A stretch of DNA of 64,000 nucleotides from Treponema medium (GTDB lineage: Bacteria > Spirochaetota > Spirochaetia > Treponematales > Treponemataceae). The DNA lies in NCBI RefSeq assembly GCF_017161265.1, contig NZ_CP031393.1, positions 496,001-560,000 of the forward strand, given 5' to 3'. Below are positions 1 through 8,621 of the stretch, in pieces (position 1 is the stretch's first letter; every line of letters starts with the position of its first letter). The notes under the pieces are model-generated. The model did no database searches, had not been told where the DNA came from, and worked only from the letters and a program-made list of their open reading frames with translations. The position numbers were made by a program, and so were the translations under genes.

Positions 1-1863
1 CTGCCCGCCTGATTCTTGTTTAACCGTATCAAGCCAGTTTTTTACCTCTTTTGTAGCATTTTCAACTTCAACACTCTGCTGCCGCATCGATTCTTGCAGT
101 TCAAGCTTGAGACCGGAAAGCTCATTGCGCATATATGTTTGAGCTTTTTCCTTTGTCTGATCCATCATATTTTTAAACTGAGTGTTATAGGCTAAGAGCG
201 CCTCGTCGCTTGCCGTAATACGTTTGGCAATTCCTTCTTCGATTGCAGCAATATCTTCTTTGAATTTTGCAAAGTGCCCCTTGTACTCCTCCGCCGTTTG
301 CGCAAGCCGCGCTTTTAAATCCTGTTTATACGCATCTTCCAAATCCCTACGTGCCGACTCGCTTTCCGATCCCATCAGCGCAAGCCGTTCGGTAACATCA
401 TTCCGCAGCTTTTGGATGTCTCCGCTGAGTGCATCGCTGCGGCGGGTTAGCTCGCTTGCAAAATCGGTTTCAAAAGTATGCAGCTTTTCGGAGAGCGCGG
501 CTTGCGATTCTTCACGCAGAACGTTCAGTTGTTCGGTTATCTCCTGCAAGCGACTGGCAAGCGCATTCGCCCGTTCGGAAAAATGTTTTTCGAATCCGTT
601 GTATTTTTCCTGCATGGTATAGGTATGTTTTCCAAAGTCTTGCAAAAGCCGGTCTTTTACCGATTCTTGCGCTTTTTCCATCTCGGCAGAAAGCTTATCG
701 ATACCGGCAATGGACTTATCAAATTTTTCGTAATAGTAGGTCGCTTGCTTTTTATATTCGGCAAACTTTGTATCTGCCGATTGGGACAGCGCGGTCAGGC
801 TTTGCGCTGCCTTTGCCGCCGTTTTTTCGAGGCGGGTATTTAATCCCGTTTCAAATTCCGTAAGCCGCGAATCAAGCTGCCGGTTCGTATTCTGCATATC
901 CGCCTCGGTTTTCTCCAAGCCCTTTTCAAGATTGGTGATGCGCTGTGTAAAGGCAATCTCCGCAGCGCTGAACTTTGAATGTAGTGAACTTTCCAACTTA
1001 TCCGCTTCCTCTTGCCAATCCTGTTTAAACTTTTGAGCAAGCGCTTTATTTTCGGCCATACCGGCGGTAATCTCCGCCTCAAGCGCTGCGGAACGGTCAT
1101 CAAGCACCGACTTATAATGCTGCATCTGCATTTCCATCTGGTTCTGCAATTTAGCAAAAGATTCATCGCCAAGGTTTTGCGCTTTTTTACTCGCCTCCGT
1201 AAACGCCTTTTTATAAAGGTCGTTCAATTGGATTGAGGTTACCTCAAGCAACTCCGCACTTTTTTTCTCTGCGCCGGCAACCCTGTTTTCAAAAGCACTA
1301 ATAGTATTATTGAAACCCGCAGTAAGCTGTTCTTCAAGCATCTGGAGATGTTCACGATTCTGCTTATAAAAGCTATCCTGCATTTCGGGCATCAGTTTTG
1401 AAATATGATTCAATTCGCTCCGTGCATCCGTAATTTTTTTTGCAAGCGAATCGACAAAGTCGGATTCCTGACTAACCCGCGCTAGATTTTTTTCCGCAAG
1501 AGCAGCCATATCCATAACGGTCTTAATAGTCTCCTCCGCCCCCGCAACATTTTTTTCTATTGCATCGATGGATGATGAACGGGCAGTCAACACATCGGAT
1601 TTTTTCATAAAATCGTTATATATGGAATCGAGCCGGTTAACAGCCGCAATGGCTTGCGAAAGTTTTGCGTCAAGCTCGATCGCCGCATCGCGCAAATTCT
1701 GCGTCCGTTCCTTAACAAACCCTTCTATTTCATCTTTAACACGGTCGCCGTATTTTTTTGCTTTTTCTATCGAACGGCTGTTTTTATCCATTTGCCGAAA
1801 AAAAAGAATCAGCATCAGAGAAAGCATAAGCGTTATCGCGGAGGCCAAAAGTTGCATTGACAT
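1..1863 (-). CDS. Membrane-anchored coiled-coil protein (SpiroCoCo-like), C-terminus outside window
   Basis: An unbroken minus-strand frame runs from an ATG at 1863 to base 1, giving at least 621 codons; the C-terminus lies off the window. Residues 4-22 are a single hydrophobic segment rich in Leu and Met, followed by a basic Arg-Gln-Met-Asp-Lys stretch. The rest is highly charged, rich in Glu, Lys, Ala and Gln, with heptad-like spacing, almost no Pro and no recognisable enzyme motif. That reads as one N-terminal transmembrane anchor and a very long coiled-coil rod. The architecture resembles the spirochaete-specific SpiroCoCo coiled-coil family, with a presumed structural role in the cell envelope or cytoskeleton; the family name is from memory and the function is inference. 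It lies downstream of the HAD gene on the same strand. Confidence 0.75.
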   Translation of the reverse strand, partial: MSMQLLASAITLMLSLMLILFFRQMDKNSRSIEKAKKYGDRVKDEIEGFVKERTQNLRDAAIELDAKLSQAIAAVNRLDSIYNDFMKKSDVLTARSSSIDAIEKNVAGAEETIKTVMDMAALAEKNLARVSQESDFVDSLAKKITDARSELNHISKLMPEMQDSFYKQNREHLQMLEEQLTAGFNNTISAFENRVAGAEKKSAELLEVTSIQLNDLYKKAFTEASKKAQNLGDESFAKLQNQMEMQMQHYKSVLDDRSAALEAEITAGMAENKALAQKFKQDWQEEADKLESSLHSKFSAAEIAFTQRITNLEKGLEKTEADMQNTNRQLDSRLTEFETGLNTRLEKTAAKAAQSLTALSQSADTKFAEYKKQATYYYEKFDKSIAGIDKLSAEMEKAQESVKDRLLQDFGKHTYTMQEKYNGFEKHFSERANALASRLQEITEQLNVLREESQAALSEKLHTFETDFASELTRRSDALSGDIQKLRNDVTERLALMGSESESARRDLEDAYKQDLKARLAQTAEEYKGHFAKFKEDIAAIEEGIAKRITASDEALLAYNTQFKNMMDQTKEKAQTYMRNELSGLKLELQESMRQQSVEVENATKEVKNWLDTVKQESGGQ

Positions 1864-1970
1864 TCTAAGTTCCACCCTTACTTAAAATAAATTCTGTTTT
1901 AATGAATAGTATGATATCGGATATATCCGAAAATAGACGCTTTCAAAAATATCCTACCTATTATAAAATA

Positions 1971-2669
1971 TTATAACACATAGTTTAAGAATTGACGATA
2001 GTTTGAAAAGGAAATATCCGCATACGGCGACTTTTTTTTAAAAAATGAAACAAGCGGGTTTTCGATATAAGCGGTCTTCATACCGACTGAAGAAGCGCCT
2101 GCAACATCATAGGCTTTACTATTCCCAACATACAGTATCCGTTCGCACGGCGTGTTCAAGGCTTCGGCAAGTTTAAGAAACGGGATTCGGGAAGGTTTAA
2201 GAGCGCCGAGCGATTCGGAGTCCAATGCAACATCGCAGAGCGGAAGAATGCCCCATACGGAGCCTTTCTGTTCGGGCGGAAAATCAGATAGAATACCGAT
2301 TTTAAATCCCGCCTCTTTTAATCGTATGATCGCTTCTTTTGCAAAAGGATACGGACGGATACGCACAAATTTCTTTTTCCACCCCCTATATATTTCTCTA
2401 TCTAAAAAATCGCTTACTTCTTGCGGGGAGATATTAAGATGAGTTGCCAACAATTCGTTTTGCACATTAAAAAAATCCGGCAGCACTTTATCCGGATCAG
2501 ATGAACTATATCCGTGTAAAATATGACGAACTTTTCCAAAAGCTTTCATAAAACGGATATGACGGATAAAAAACGGAACGGCACGCAGCGTCAGCTTCCA
2601 TGCAGGATAGAGCGTGCCGTCTATATCGAATGCAATAGCTTCAATGCCGGGGATTTTGCTTACAATCAT
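1971..2669 (-). CDS. HAD-superfamily hydrolase (phosphatase)
   Basis: A 232-residue cytosolic phosphohydrolase. The HAD motif I nucleophile pair is at D15/D17 in AFDIDGTLYP. Motif II is the Ser of GILSDFP, motif III the Lys of ALKPSR, and motif IV the acidic loop in YVGNSKAYDVAGA, which has Asn where most relatives have Asp. A helical cap follows motif I, as in subfamily IA enzymes (YjjG- or phosphoglycolate-phosphatase-like). The substrate cannot be read from sequence. The ATG at 2669 has no Shine-Dalgarno site; a TGGACA/TATAAT pair with 17-bp spacing ends 6 bases before it, so the message may be leaderless. Confidence 0.85.
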   Translation of the reverse strand: MIVSKIPGIEAIAFDIDGTLYPAWKLTLRAVPFFIRHIRFMKAFGKVRHILHGYSSSDPDKVLPDFFNVQNELLATHLNISPQEVSDFLDREIYRGWKKKFVRIRPYPFAKEAIIRLKEAGFKIGILSDFPPEQKGSVWGILPLCDVALDSESLGALKPSRIPFLKLAEALNTPCERILYVGNSKAYDVAGASSVGMKTAYIENPLVSFFKKKSPYADISFSNYRQFLNYVL

Positions 2670-2675
2670 TTTTTT

Positions 2676-2704
2676 ATTATAGCGTACCGATTACCCCCTG
2701 TCCA
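2676..2704 (-). promoter_or_regulatory. Sigma-70-type promoter for the HAD gene, predicting a leaderless mRNA
   Basis: On the minus strand TGGACA and TATAAT are separated by 17 bp. The -10 box ends 6 bases before the ATG at 2669, so transcription should start at or next to the start codon. Confidence 0.6.
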
Positions 2705-2777
2705 TTCATAAAAAAGAACGTATGTGAGCCTCAGTTGTTTTCATTTCAGTCTCTTTTTCGCCCTTTTGCTGCGAACC

Positions 2778-3518
2778 CTATAGAGGATATATGCTGCCCG
2801 AACCGGATATTCGGCGGTCAATCATAAGAGGATTGCCTTTATAACCGACCGAACCTGAACCGCTGATATCGGCTCGTAAAAACGTCGTAACCCATACTTT
2901 TGCAGAACCGGAGCCGGAAATAGAAATATCGGCATCTTCGGTTTCCAGACGGGTAGTTTTTATATTGCCGGAACCGGAAATACTGCCCTCTAAATTTTGA
3001 GCTTTCCCTGTTGCTCCAAAAGAACCCGAACCGGATATGTTCAGCTTTAATTTTTTTACGGTAATATCGCGTGCAGCAACATCACCGGATCCGGAAACAA
3101 CTACCGACATCGTACGTCCGGGCATATTGAATGATGAAACGGTACCGGTAAGCGAACCGGAGGCTGTTAATTGTATTAAGACCGGCATGGTAATAATAGC
3201 TTTGCAGTTCGAGCACCCGATAACATATCCGTGCTGAAAGCCGATATGCAAGATATTATCAGAAACATCTACATATAAATAGTTGAAGAGATTTTCATCG
3301 GCATCAATGGTAACGGAAAAAGTTTCACTCTGTCGTATGTCGACCGTCCAATCGCCACTGATGGAAACGGAATCAAAATTACTTCGGGAAAAGCTTTCCG
3401 TTTTCAACGTTCCATTTCCACGGACACGACCATTAACTACGATAAAGCAGCTGCTGGCGGTAAACAGAAGCAATGCGGTAAGGGCAATGCATACAATACT
3501 GATTTTTATTTTATTCAT
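2778..3518 (-). CDS. Putative lipoprotein with head GIN domain (DUF2807)
   Basis: A 246-residue exported protein. Residues 1-24 are a hydrophobic signal sequence ending in a Thr-Ala-Ser-Ser-Cys lipobox, so it is probably lipidated. From about residue 40 it has the repetitive beta-strand pattern of the putative auto-transporter adhesin head GIN domain (PF10988 type): repeated short units of the form S-G-S-G-x-(6-18), such as SISGSGN, NISGSGSF and DISGSGS, typical of a right-handed beta-helix. It ends in the characteristic DRRISGSGSIYP. Function is unknown in the family; a surface or periplasmic scaffold role is inference. The start is the first ATG, just before the lipoprotein leader. Confidence 0.85.
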   Translation of the reverse strand: MNKIKISIVCIALTALLLFTASSCFIVVNGRVRGNGTLKTESFSRSNFDSVSISGDWTVDIRQSETFSVTIDADENLFNYLYVDVSDNILHIGFQHGYVIGCSNCKAIITMPVLIQLTASGSLTGTVSSFNMPGRTMSVVVSGSGDVAARDITVKKLKLNISGSGSFGATGKAQNLEGSISGSGNIKTTRLETEDADISISGSGSAKVWVTTFLRADISGSGSVGYKGNPLMIDRRISGSGSIYPL

Positions 3519-3588
3519 AAAAAAATCCTATTATGATAAATTTCTTGTCTGCAGAATACTTTAAGACAAAAACCGTGTTAACGCAACA

Positions 3589-3650
3589 GGGTAAACGCAT
3601 CAGACCATTTTTTAACAATCCTGCAGAATAGGAGATAGACTTTCCGTTAG
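3589..3650. repeat. Truncated copy of the GCATCAGAC palindromic repeat (family 2)
   Basis: The left end matches the family-2 terminus (GGGTAAACGCATCAGAC) and is followed by the inner motif CTGCAGAATA. The right half is missing, so this is a remnant between the GIN lipoprotein and the tetR promoter. Full copies lie at 15638, 41355 and 53684. Confidence 0.6.
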
Positions 3651-3653
3651 GTA

Positions 3654-3699
3654 TTGACAATCTGTATACCGATAGGTATATAATATACCGATTGGTATA
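3654..3699 (+). promoter_or_regulatory. tetR promoter with two tandem palindromic operators
   Basis: TTGACA (3654-3659) and TATATA (3677-3682) are 17 bp apart. Two near-identical palindromes overlap the promoter: TATACCGATAGGTATA (3665-3680) and TATACCGATTGGTATA (3684-3699). Each has TATACC/GGTATA half-sites around a 4-bp centre, and their centres are 19 bp apart. The second ends 4 bp before the ATG at 3704. This is the classic layout of an autorepressing TetR-family gene, here probably with two dimers. Confidence 0.8.
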
Positions 3700-3703
3700 C
3701 GTT

Positions 3704-4288
3704 ATGAATGATACAACAACAAATGATAACAGCAGAGCTGACATTCTCAACACGGCAATACTTCTTTTTTCTCAAAAAGGATATGAGGGAGTTGGAGTAC
3801 AGGAAATTTGTGATAACGCCGGTATTACAAAACCGACCCTGTACTATTTTTTCAAAAGCAAGCAGGGGCTCTTGCAGGCAATAGCGGACTCCAAGGGAGC
3901 AGAGCTGCTGCAGCGTTTGAGTGATGCGGCAGTGTACGAGCACGATTTTCTTAAAAGCCTGACACGCATTTTGATCGCAGTAATCGATTTTGCACTTGCG
4001 CATCCCGCCTTTTTTAATCTGCACAGCGTACTCTTAAATGCACCCGACAATGCGGAAACCGAGGCTGTCTACACGCCGTTAAAACAGCGTTTTTATTCGG
4101 TATTTGCAGAATTTTTTATAAAATCCGCAAACGAGTTCGGCAATATGCGCGGGAAAGAGGAGTTGTACTCAATCTTGTTCCACAATAATGTCATTTCGGT
4201 AGCACTGCTGTGTGTGCAGAACAAACTGCCTAGAGATGATCAAACGATTTATCGGATTGTGCATAGCTTTGTCTACGGTGTCGCTTAA
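3704..4288 (+). CDS. TetR/AcrR-family transcriptional repressor
   Basis: A 194-residue DNA-binding regulator. The N-terminal helix-turn-helix is typical of TetR: ILNTAILLFSQKGYEGVGV, then QEICDNAGITKPTLYYFFKSK with the recognition helix at TKPTLYYFF. The all-alpha C-terminal half would bind an unknown ligand. A TTG at 3692 would add four residues but lies inside the second operator, so the ATG at 3704 is preferred. The promoter overlaps two palindromes, indicating autoregulation. The next plus-strand genes (glycosidase, MFS carrier) are possible targets, but a 400-bp repeat element separates them and no matching operator was seen before them. Confidence 0.88.
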   Translation: MNDTTTNDNSRADILNTAILLFSQKGYEGVGVQEICDNAGITKPTLYYFFKSKQGLLQAIADSKGAELLQRLSDAAVYEHDFLKSLTRILIAVIDFALAHPAFFNLHSVLLNAPDNAETEAVYTPLKQRFYSVFAEFFIKSANEFGNMRGKEELYSILFHNNVISVALLCVQNKLPRDDQTIYRIVHSFVYGVA

Positions 4289-4679
4289 CCTTTTGAAAAT
4301 ATACGGCGCATCTACTGCGTTGTACGCTGAAAATAAATGCTCAACGTATCATAGATACGCCTCCGCTTTATTTTCAGCTATCTCCTTGTAGCTACACCGT
4401 CTCTTTGCAAAAGGCTTACGGAAAGTAGGTTTCAGGAGGGGGATGTTATGCTGTTGCGGCAAATGCTCAACGTATCAGAACCGCCATGGACGGCGGTGGA
4501 TTCATGCAGAAACGAGATTTGCGAAATGCAAATCTCGCAGGTGAAAAATGTATATGGATGTACATTTTTCACCGTGTCTCCACTTTATTTCGGCTAGGCG
4601 CCTAGCATCTGTACCGTCTATTTCCAAAAGCGCTGGCAAGGGTGTCTGCTCCACCTATTTTCAAGAGGCTTACGGAAAG
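4289..4679. repeat. Family-1 modular palindromic element, two tandem units
   Basis: This fills the gap between tetR and the glycosidase. Unit 1 (4289-4425) starts with CCTTTTGAAAATATACGG and ends with CAAAAGGCTTACGGAAAG. It holds a long hairpin with arms GCTGAAAATAAA/TTTATTTTCAGC around a constant core containing CTCAACGTATCA and TAGATACGCCT. Unit 2 ends at 4679 with the same terminus. It contains a short hairpin (4481-4496, stem CCGCC, loop ATGGAC), a 16-bp spacer, a second hairpin (4513-4537, arms CGAGATTTGC) and a third (4541-4572) with core ATGGAT. No coding sequence was seen. The terminal GGAAAGG supplies the likely Shine-Dalgarno site of the following gene. Confidence 0.75.
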
Positions 4680-4687
4680 GATTTTAT

Positions 4688-6061
4688 ATGAGTTATTTAT
4701 TTTCAGATAAGGTTTTTTATCATATTTATGCGCTGGGGATGGGGAATTGTCCTAAGCGGAATGACTTTGCGTGTCCGGCGGGGGATTTTTTTGAGAAACT
4801 GGCGGGGCAGTTGGATGAGATTCGGGCGTTGGGGTGTAATGCGCTGCTGATTGGGCCGGTGTTTGAGTCAACGGCGCATGGGTATGATACGGTGGATTAT
4901 TATCATGTGGAACGCCGGTTGGGGAATAATGAGCGGTTTAAGGAGTTTTGCCGTCTGTGCCATGAAAAGGGGTTTGCGGTGGTGCTGGATGCGGTGTTTA
5001 ATCATACGGGGCGGGATTTTTTTGCGTTTAAGGATATTCAGCGGCATGGATACGGCAGCGCCTATAAGGATTGGTATGTCAATCTTGATTTTTCTCGGCG
5101 AAGTGCGCAGGGGGATTGCTTTGAGTATGAAGGCTGGGCCGGCTGCAAGGATTTGGTCAAGCTGAATGGCGATAGCGGCGCAGTGCGGGAGCATCTCTTC
5201 GGTGCGGTAAAAATGTGGATTGAAGAATTCGGCATAGACGGACTCAGGCTTGATGCGGCGGATGTGTTAAGTAAAAACTTCCTCGATGCGCTGGGGGCTT
5301 TTTGCCGAAGTATTAAGCCTGATTTTTGGCTGATGGGTGAGGTGGTGCATGGCGACTATGCCGAATGGACGCGGAACGGCAGGCTTGATTCGGTAACAAA
5401 TTATCAAATGTATAAAGCGCTCTGGTCGTGTTTGAATGATCAGAATATGTATGAGCTTTCGTATAATTTGGACAGGGAATACAATAGTGAAAGAGGGATG
5501 TATAGGAAGACGGCATTGTATAATTTTGTGGACAACCACGACGTAAACCGCGCGGTCAGTACGCTCAACAAGCCGGAGCAGCATATCCATCTTTTGTACG
5601 GACTGCTTTTTACCATTCCCGGTATTCCGTCTATTTATTACGGCAGTGAGTACGGCATCAGAGGGGTTCGGAGCCATAATTGCGATTATGAACTGCGTCC
5701 GCCGCTCCCGCCGTTCGGTGCACTTCCGGATTTTACCGCTCCCGGTTTTGATGCAGGGTTTATCCGCACCTCGATTACAACATTTGCAAAGATACGCGGA
5801 CAGCATCCCGCCTTACAGCGCGGTTCGTACCGGCAGGAGTTTATTGCAAACCGGCAATTCGGCTTTTGGCGTGAGTGCAACGAAGAACAACTATTGATTA
5901 TCGCCAATTCCGATTTTGCTCAAGGCTTTGTTTCGCTCCATTCCATCCCGGCAGGTGAGTATGAAAGCTTGACGGATGGGCGCGTCTATCACTCCGATGC
6001 GTTAGCGTTAAAAGGGCTGCAAATACCTCCGTGTTCGATCCTGATATTGCGGAAGAAATAA
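4688..6061 (+). CDS. GH13 alpha-amylase-family glycosidase
   Basis: A 457-residue cytosolic enzyme (no signal peptide) acting on alpha-glucosidic bonds. The four GH13 regions are intact: region I DAVFNHT (101-107), region II GIDGLRLDAADVL with nucleophile D189, region III GEVV with acid/base E218, and region IV FVDNHD with D285. The short C-terminal beta domain ends PPCSILILRKK. The compact length and start (SYLFSDKVFYHIYALGM) suggest a maltodextrin- or oligosaccharide-active enzyme rather than a secreted amylase. The MFS carrier starts 24 bp downstream, so uptake and intracellular hydrolysis may be coupled. The first 300 bp of the gene are unusually G-rich and U-rich in codon choice compared with the rest. 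Confidence 0.9.
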   Translation: MSYLFSDKVFYHIYALGMGNCPKRNDFACPAGDFFEKLAGQLDEIRALGCNALLIGPVFESTAHGYDTVDYYHVERRLGNNERFKEFCRLCHEKGFAVVLDAVFNHTGRDFFAFKDIQRHGYGSAYKDWYVNLDFSRRSAQGDCFEYEGWAGCKDLVKLNGDSGAVREHLFGAVKMWIEEFGIDGLRLDAADVLSKNFLDALGAFCRSIKPDFWLMGEVVHGDYAEWTRNGRLDSVTNYQMYKALWSCLNDQNMYELSYNLDREYNSERGMYRKTALYNFVDNHDVNRAVSTLNKPEQHIHLLYGLLFTIPGIPSIYYGSEYGIRGVRSHNCDYELRPPLPPFGALPDFTAPGFDAGFIRTSITTFAKIRGQHPALQRGSYRQEFIANRQFGFWRECNEEQLLIIANSDFAQGFVSLHSIPAGEYESLTDGRVYHSDALALKGLQIPPCSILILRKK

Positions 6062-6085
6062 TCAAGGAAGTATACTGAAAAAATT

Positions 6086-7273
6086 ATGATACATATATTG
6101 CTCGCAATTATTTACGCAGCGTTTATCAGTCTTGGGCTGCCGGATGCTCTGTTAGGTTCCGCATGGCCGGCGATGTATCGGGAGCTTTCTGTCCCCGTGT
6201 CCTATTCCGGTGCTATTTTTATGATTATTGCAGGCGGGACTATTATTTCCAGCCTTCAAAGCGACCGGTTGACAAAGATTTTCGGTGCCGGAAAAGTAAC
6301 GGCATTCAGTGTTTTGATAACAGCAGCGGCACTCTTCGGTTTTTCGGTCAGTCATTCCTATAGTGCACTGTGCCTGTGGGCGATACCATACGGACTCGGT
6401 GCCGGAAGTGTTGATGCATCCCTCAACAATTATGTAGCAGTGCATTATGCCAACAGGCACATGAGCTGGCTGCACTGTATGTGGGGGATAGGTGCCTCAA
6501 TAGGTCCGTACATTATGGGCGCTGTTCTGACCGGCGGTCAGCCGTGGAATATGGGCTATCGATATATTGCGGTGCTACAGACCTGTTTAACCGCCGTACT
6601 ACTGGTGAGTCTGCCACTTTGGAATAAGCAACCGAAAACGGATGGCACTACGGATGAGGATGTAAAAGCGCCGCCGCTCCCCCTAAGACAGGTGATTGCC
6701 ATTCCCGGTGCAAAAGAAATTATGCTTACCTTTTTCTGTTACTGTGCTGTAGAGCAAACCGCAAATTTATGGACAAGCAGCTATCTGGTTTTACACCGAG
6801 GGCTTCCGGAAAAAGAGGCTGCAGGACTCGCCAGCCTCTTTTTTATCGGTATTACTGCGGGGAGATTTTTGAGCGGATTTTTAACCTTCAAATTAACCGA
6901 TACGCAGATGATCCGGCTTGGACAAAGCGGCATCGGCGCAGGTGTTGTGCTGCTGTTCCTTTCGTTCGGAAAAACAACGGTACTGCCCCTGCTCGGTTTA
7001 GGGCTTATCGGCTTGGGGTGTGCACCGATTTATCCTTCGATTATCCATGCGACACCTGCACAATTCGGAAAAGATAAGTCTCAAGCGATGATCGGGGTAC
7101 AGATGGCGTCCGCGTATGCCGGAACTTGTCTGATGCCGCCGATCTTCGGGTTGGTTGCAAATCATATCGGTGTCGCACTGATGCCGCTCTATTTGGCGGT
7201 GATTTTAATTGTGATGATCTTTATGCACGAAAAAATGCTCACCAAAACGGCAACTTCTACAGCGTGCAGTTAA
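6086..7273 (+). CDS. Major facilitator superfamily transporter, probably sugar
   Basis: A 395-residue inner-membrane carrier with about 12 hydrophobic segments and no signal peptidase site. Features include SLGLPDALLGSAWPAMYREL in the first helix and loop, a GAGSVDASLNNYVAVHY motif after helix 4, and a central cytoplasmic loop around residues 190-205 rich in Asp and Lys. The pattern resembles the FucP-type or YfkF-like sugar MFS clade; the substrate is not determined. It sits 24 bp after the GH13 gene and is probably co-transcribed with it. Its last 17 bp overlap the convergent tldE gene. Confidence 0.85.
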   Translation: MIHILLAIIYAAFISLGLPDALLGSAWPAMYRELSVPVSYSGAIFMIIAGGTIISSLQSDRLTKIFGAGKVTAFSVLITAAALFGFSVSHSYSALCLWAIPYGLGAGSVDASLNNYVAVHYANRHMSWLHCMWGIGASIGPYIMGAVLTGGQPWNMGYRYIAVLQTCLTAVLLVSLPLWNKQPKTDGTTDEDVKAPPLPLRQVIAIPGAKEIMLTFFCYCAVEQTANLWTSSYLVLHRGLPEKEAAGLASLFFIGITAGRFLSGFLTFKLTDTQMIRLGQSGIGAGVVLLFLSFGKTTVLPLLGLGLIGLGCAPIYPSIIHATPAQFGKDKSQAMIGVQMASAYAGTCLMPPIFGLVANHIGVALMPLYLAVILIVMIFMHEKMLTKTATSTACS

Positions 7274-8621
7274 AGTCCTTGACCAAGATACCGGGCAAGA
7301 GGCATCCGCCTACTGCGCGCTCTTCGTAGGTACTTGTTTCTACAAAGAGCTTCCGTTCTTTGGTGAGCGCAAGGAGATTCGCGCCGAACATATTGTACAG
7401 CGATTCATCCCAGCGCATATCCGCAATGGGGGCTGTAACTTTTCCGTTTTCCACCCAGAGGCAGGCAAAACGGGTCATGCCAGTTACGCGAGCGGTTGCC
7501 GGATCGCTCCAGTTAAGGTAGTGGAAGTTCGAAATGTAGATGCCGGTTCCCAGTTCTTTGAGGGCATCCGCTTCGGCAAGTGTCCCTGCTCCAATAGCTG
7601 CGGAACGGAATCCTTCATCTGAATCGGCGCCGTTTGCCTTCGTACCGTACTGTTTTTCCGAGCGGGAACTCACGATGGTATGAATGAGCTTTCCTTTTTC
7701 GATAACAGTTAATTTTTCGGGAGCGGATTCTCCTTCGCTATTAAACGACGGTTCCACACCGATGGAAAAATCCTGCGTCAAATTAAAGGAATCGGCAAAA
7801 TGCTCTCGCTCTTCTTTTAATGCAAGATAGGCGCTTTCGCCCTGCTGCATACCCCGCTCCCCGAAGCCGTTCCACGAGAAAAACTCTACGACATCCACCA
7901 ACGCATCTGCAGCGATAAAAACGCGGTATTTGCCCGGCTCGATTTTTTTCGGTTCAAGCGCAAGCACCTGCAAACTCTGCCGCGCATCGGCGATGCGTTT
8001 TTCGTATTCTGCCTGCTGCCAGTCGCGCCCTGCGTACAAGCCTTTTACCGCACGTCCGTTTTTCAGCCAAATCGAATAGTCGAGCGTAAAGGTCTTTGTT
8101 TGGAACCAGTGCCGTGCGCCGGCCGTATTGGCAGCTCCGCGGCATATCATCCCTTGCGAAAAAAGCCCGGCAAAATCCAAATCCGACACAGGCTCAAGCA
8201 GCGTCTTTTCTATTATCTCTTGTGAAAGCAACGCACCGTCATAGATTGTTTCGGAATCATCGCTTGCAGTAGGAATAGACTGATAGGGATCTTCGGGAAG
8301 CTGCGCGATAATACTGCGTGCATTCTCCAACGCTGCGGCAAGCGTTTCCTTATCCTGCTCAAGCTGGCCGCTCAACCCTTGTGCAAAGCGATAGGTTTTC
8401 TTGTTTTTATAGAGAGTAATCGAAATTGCCGCCTGTTTCACAAAACCGTTTTGCCGCACCTTGGCGTGATTCATCCGCAGGAAGTAAGTGTCCTCCGCAT
8501 CGTAGCTTAGAGACGCTTGTTCAGTGGGTAACAGCTCATCGAAGAAAAAGTCTGCAAGAGACTCAAAATGCCATTTAAAATCGGAATCCATTTCACACAT
8601 CATTTCTTGATCACAACTCAT
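7257..8621 (-). CDS. pmbA: TldE/PmbA-type subunit of the TldD-TldE metalloprotease
   Basis: A 454-residue cytosolic protein of the PmbA/TldD family, lacking the HExxxH zinc site. This fits the non-catalytic TldE partner of the heterodimer. Family landmarks include the late GTGIYISNFHYLNWSDPATA stretch followed by VTGMTRFACLWVENGKV, and a C-terminal NLLALTKERKLF segment. In other bacteria TldD/E degrades unfolded peptides and matures certain small modified peptides. It overlaps the upstream tldD by 4 bp (ATGA), showing translational coupling and equimolar production. The 3' end overlaps the convergent transporter gene. Confidence 0.88.
   Translation of the reverse strand: MSCDQEMMCEMDSDFKWHFESLADFFFDELLPTEQASLSYDAEDTYFLRMNHAKVRQNGFVKQAAISITLYKNKKTYRFAQGLSGQLEQDKETLAAALENARSIIAQLPEDPYQSIPTASDDSETIYDGALLSQEIIEKTLLEPVSDLDFAGLFSQGMICRGAANTAGARHWFQTKTFTLDYSIWLKNGRAVKGLYAGRDWQQAEYEKRIADARQSLQVLALEPKKIEPGKYRVFIAADALVDVVEFFSWNGFGERGMQQGESAYLALKEEREHFADSFNLTQDFSIGVEPSFNSEGESAPEKLTVIEKGKLIHTIVSSRSEKQYGTKANGADSDEGFRSAAIGAGTLAEADALKELGTGIYISNFHYLNWSDPATARVTGMTRFACLWVENGKVTAPIADMRWDESLYNMFGANLLALTKERKLFVETSTYEERAVGGCLLPGILVKDFNCTL

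Noticed and set aside
3692-3703. TTG start four codons upstream for tetR
   Set aside because: It lies within the operator palindrome and leaves no ribosome-binding space; the ATG at 3704 is preferred.
4481-4572. REP/RAYT-type elements
   Set aside because: RAYT-linked REPs carry a GTAG or GGAG tetranucleotide at the stem foot; this is not constant here. It remains an alternative to the RNA-target explanation, but the GGA loop does not need it.
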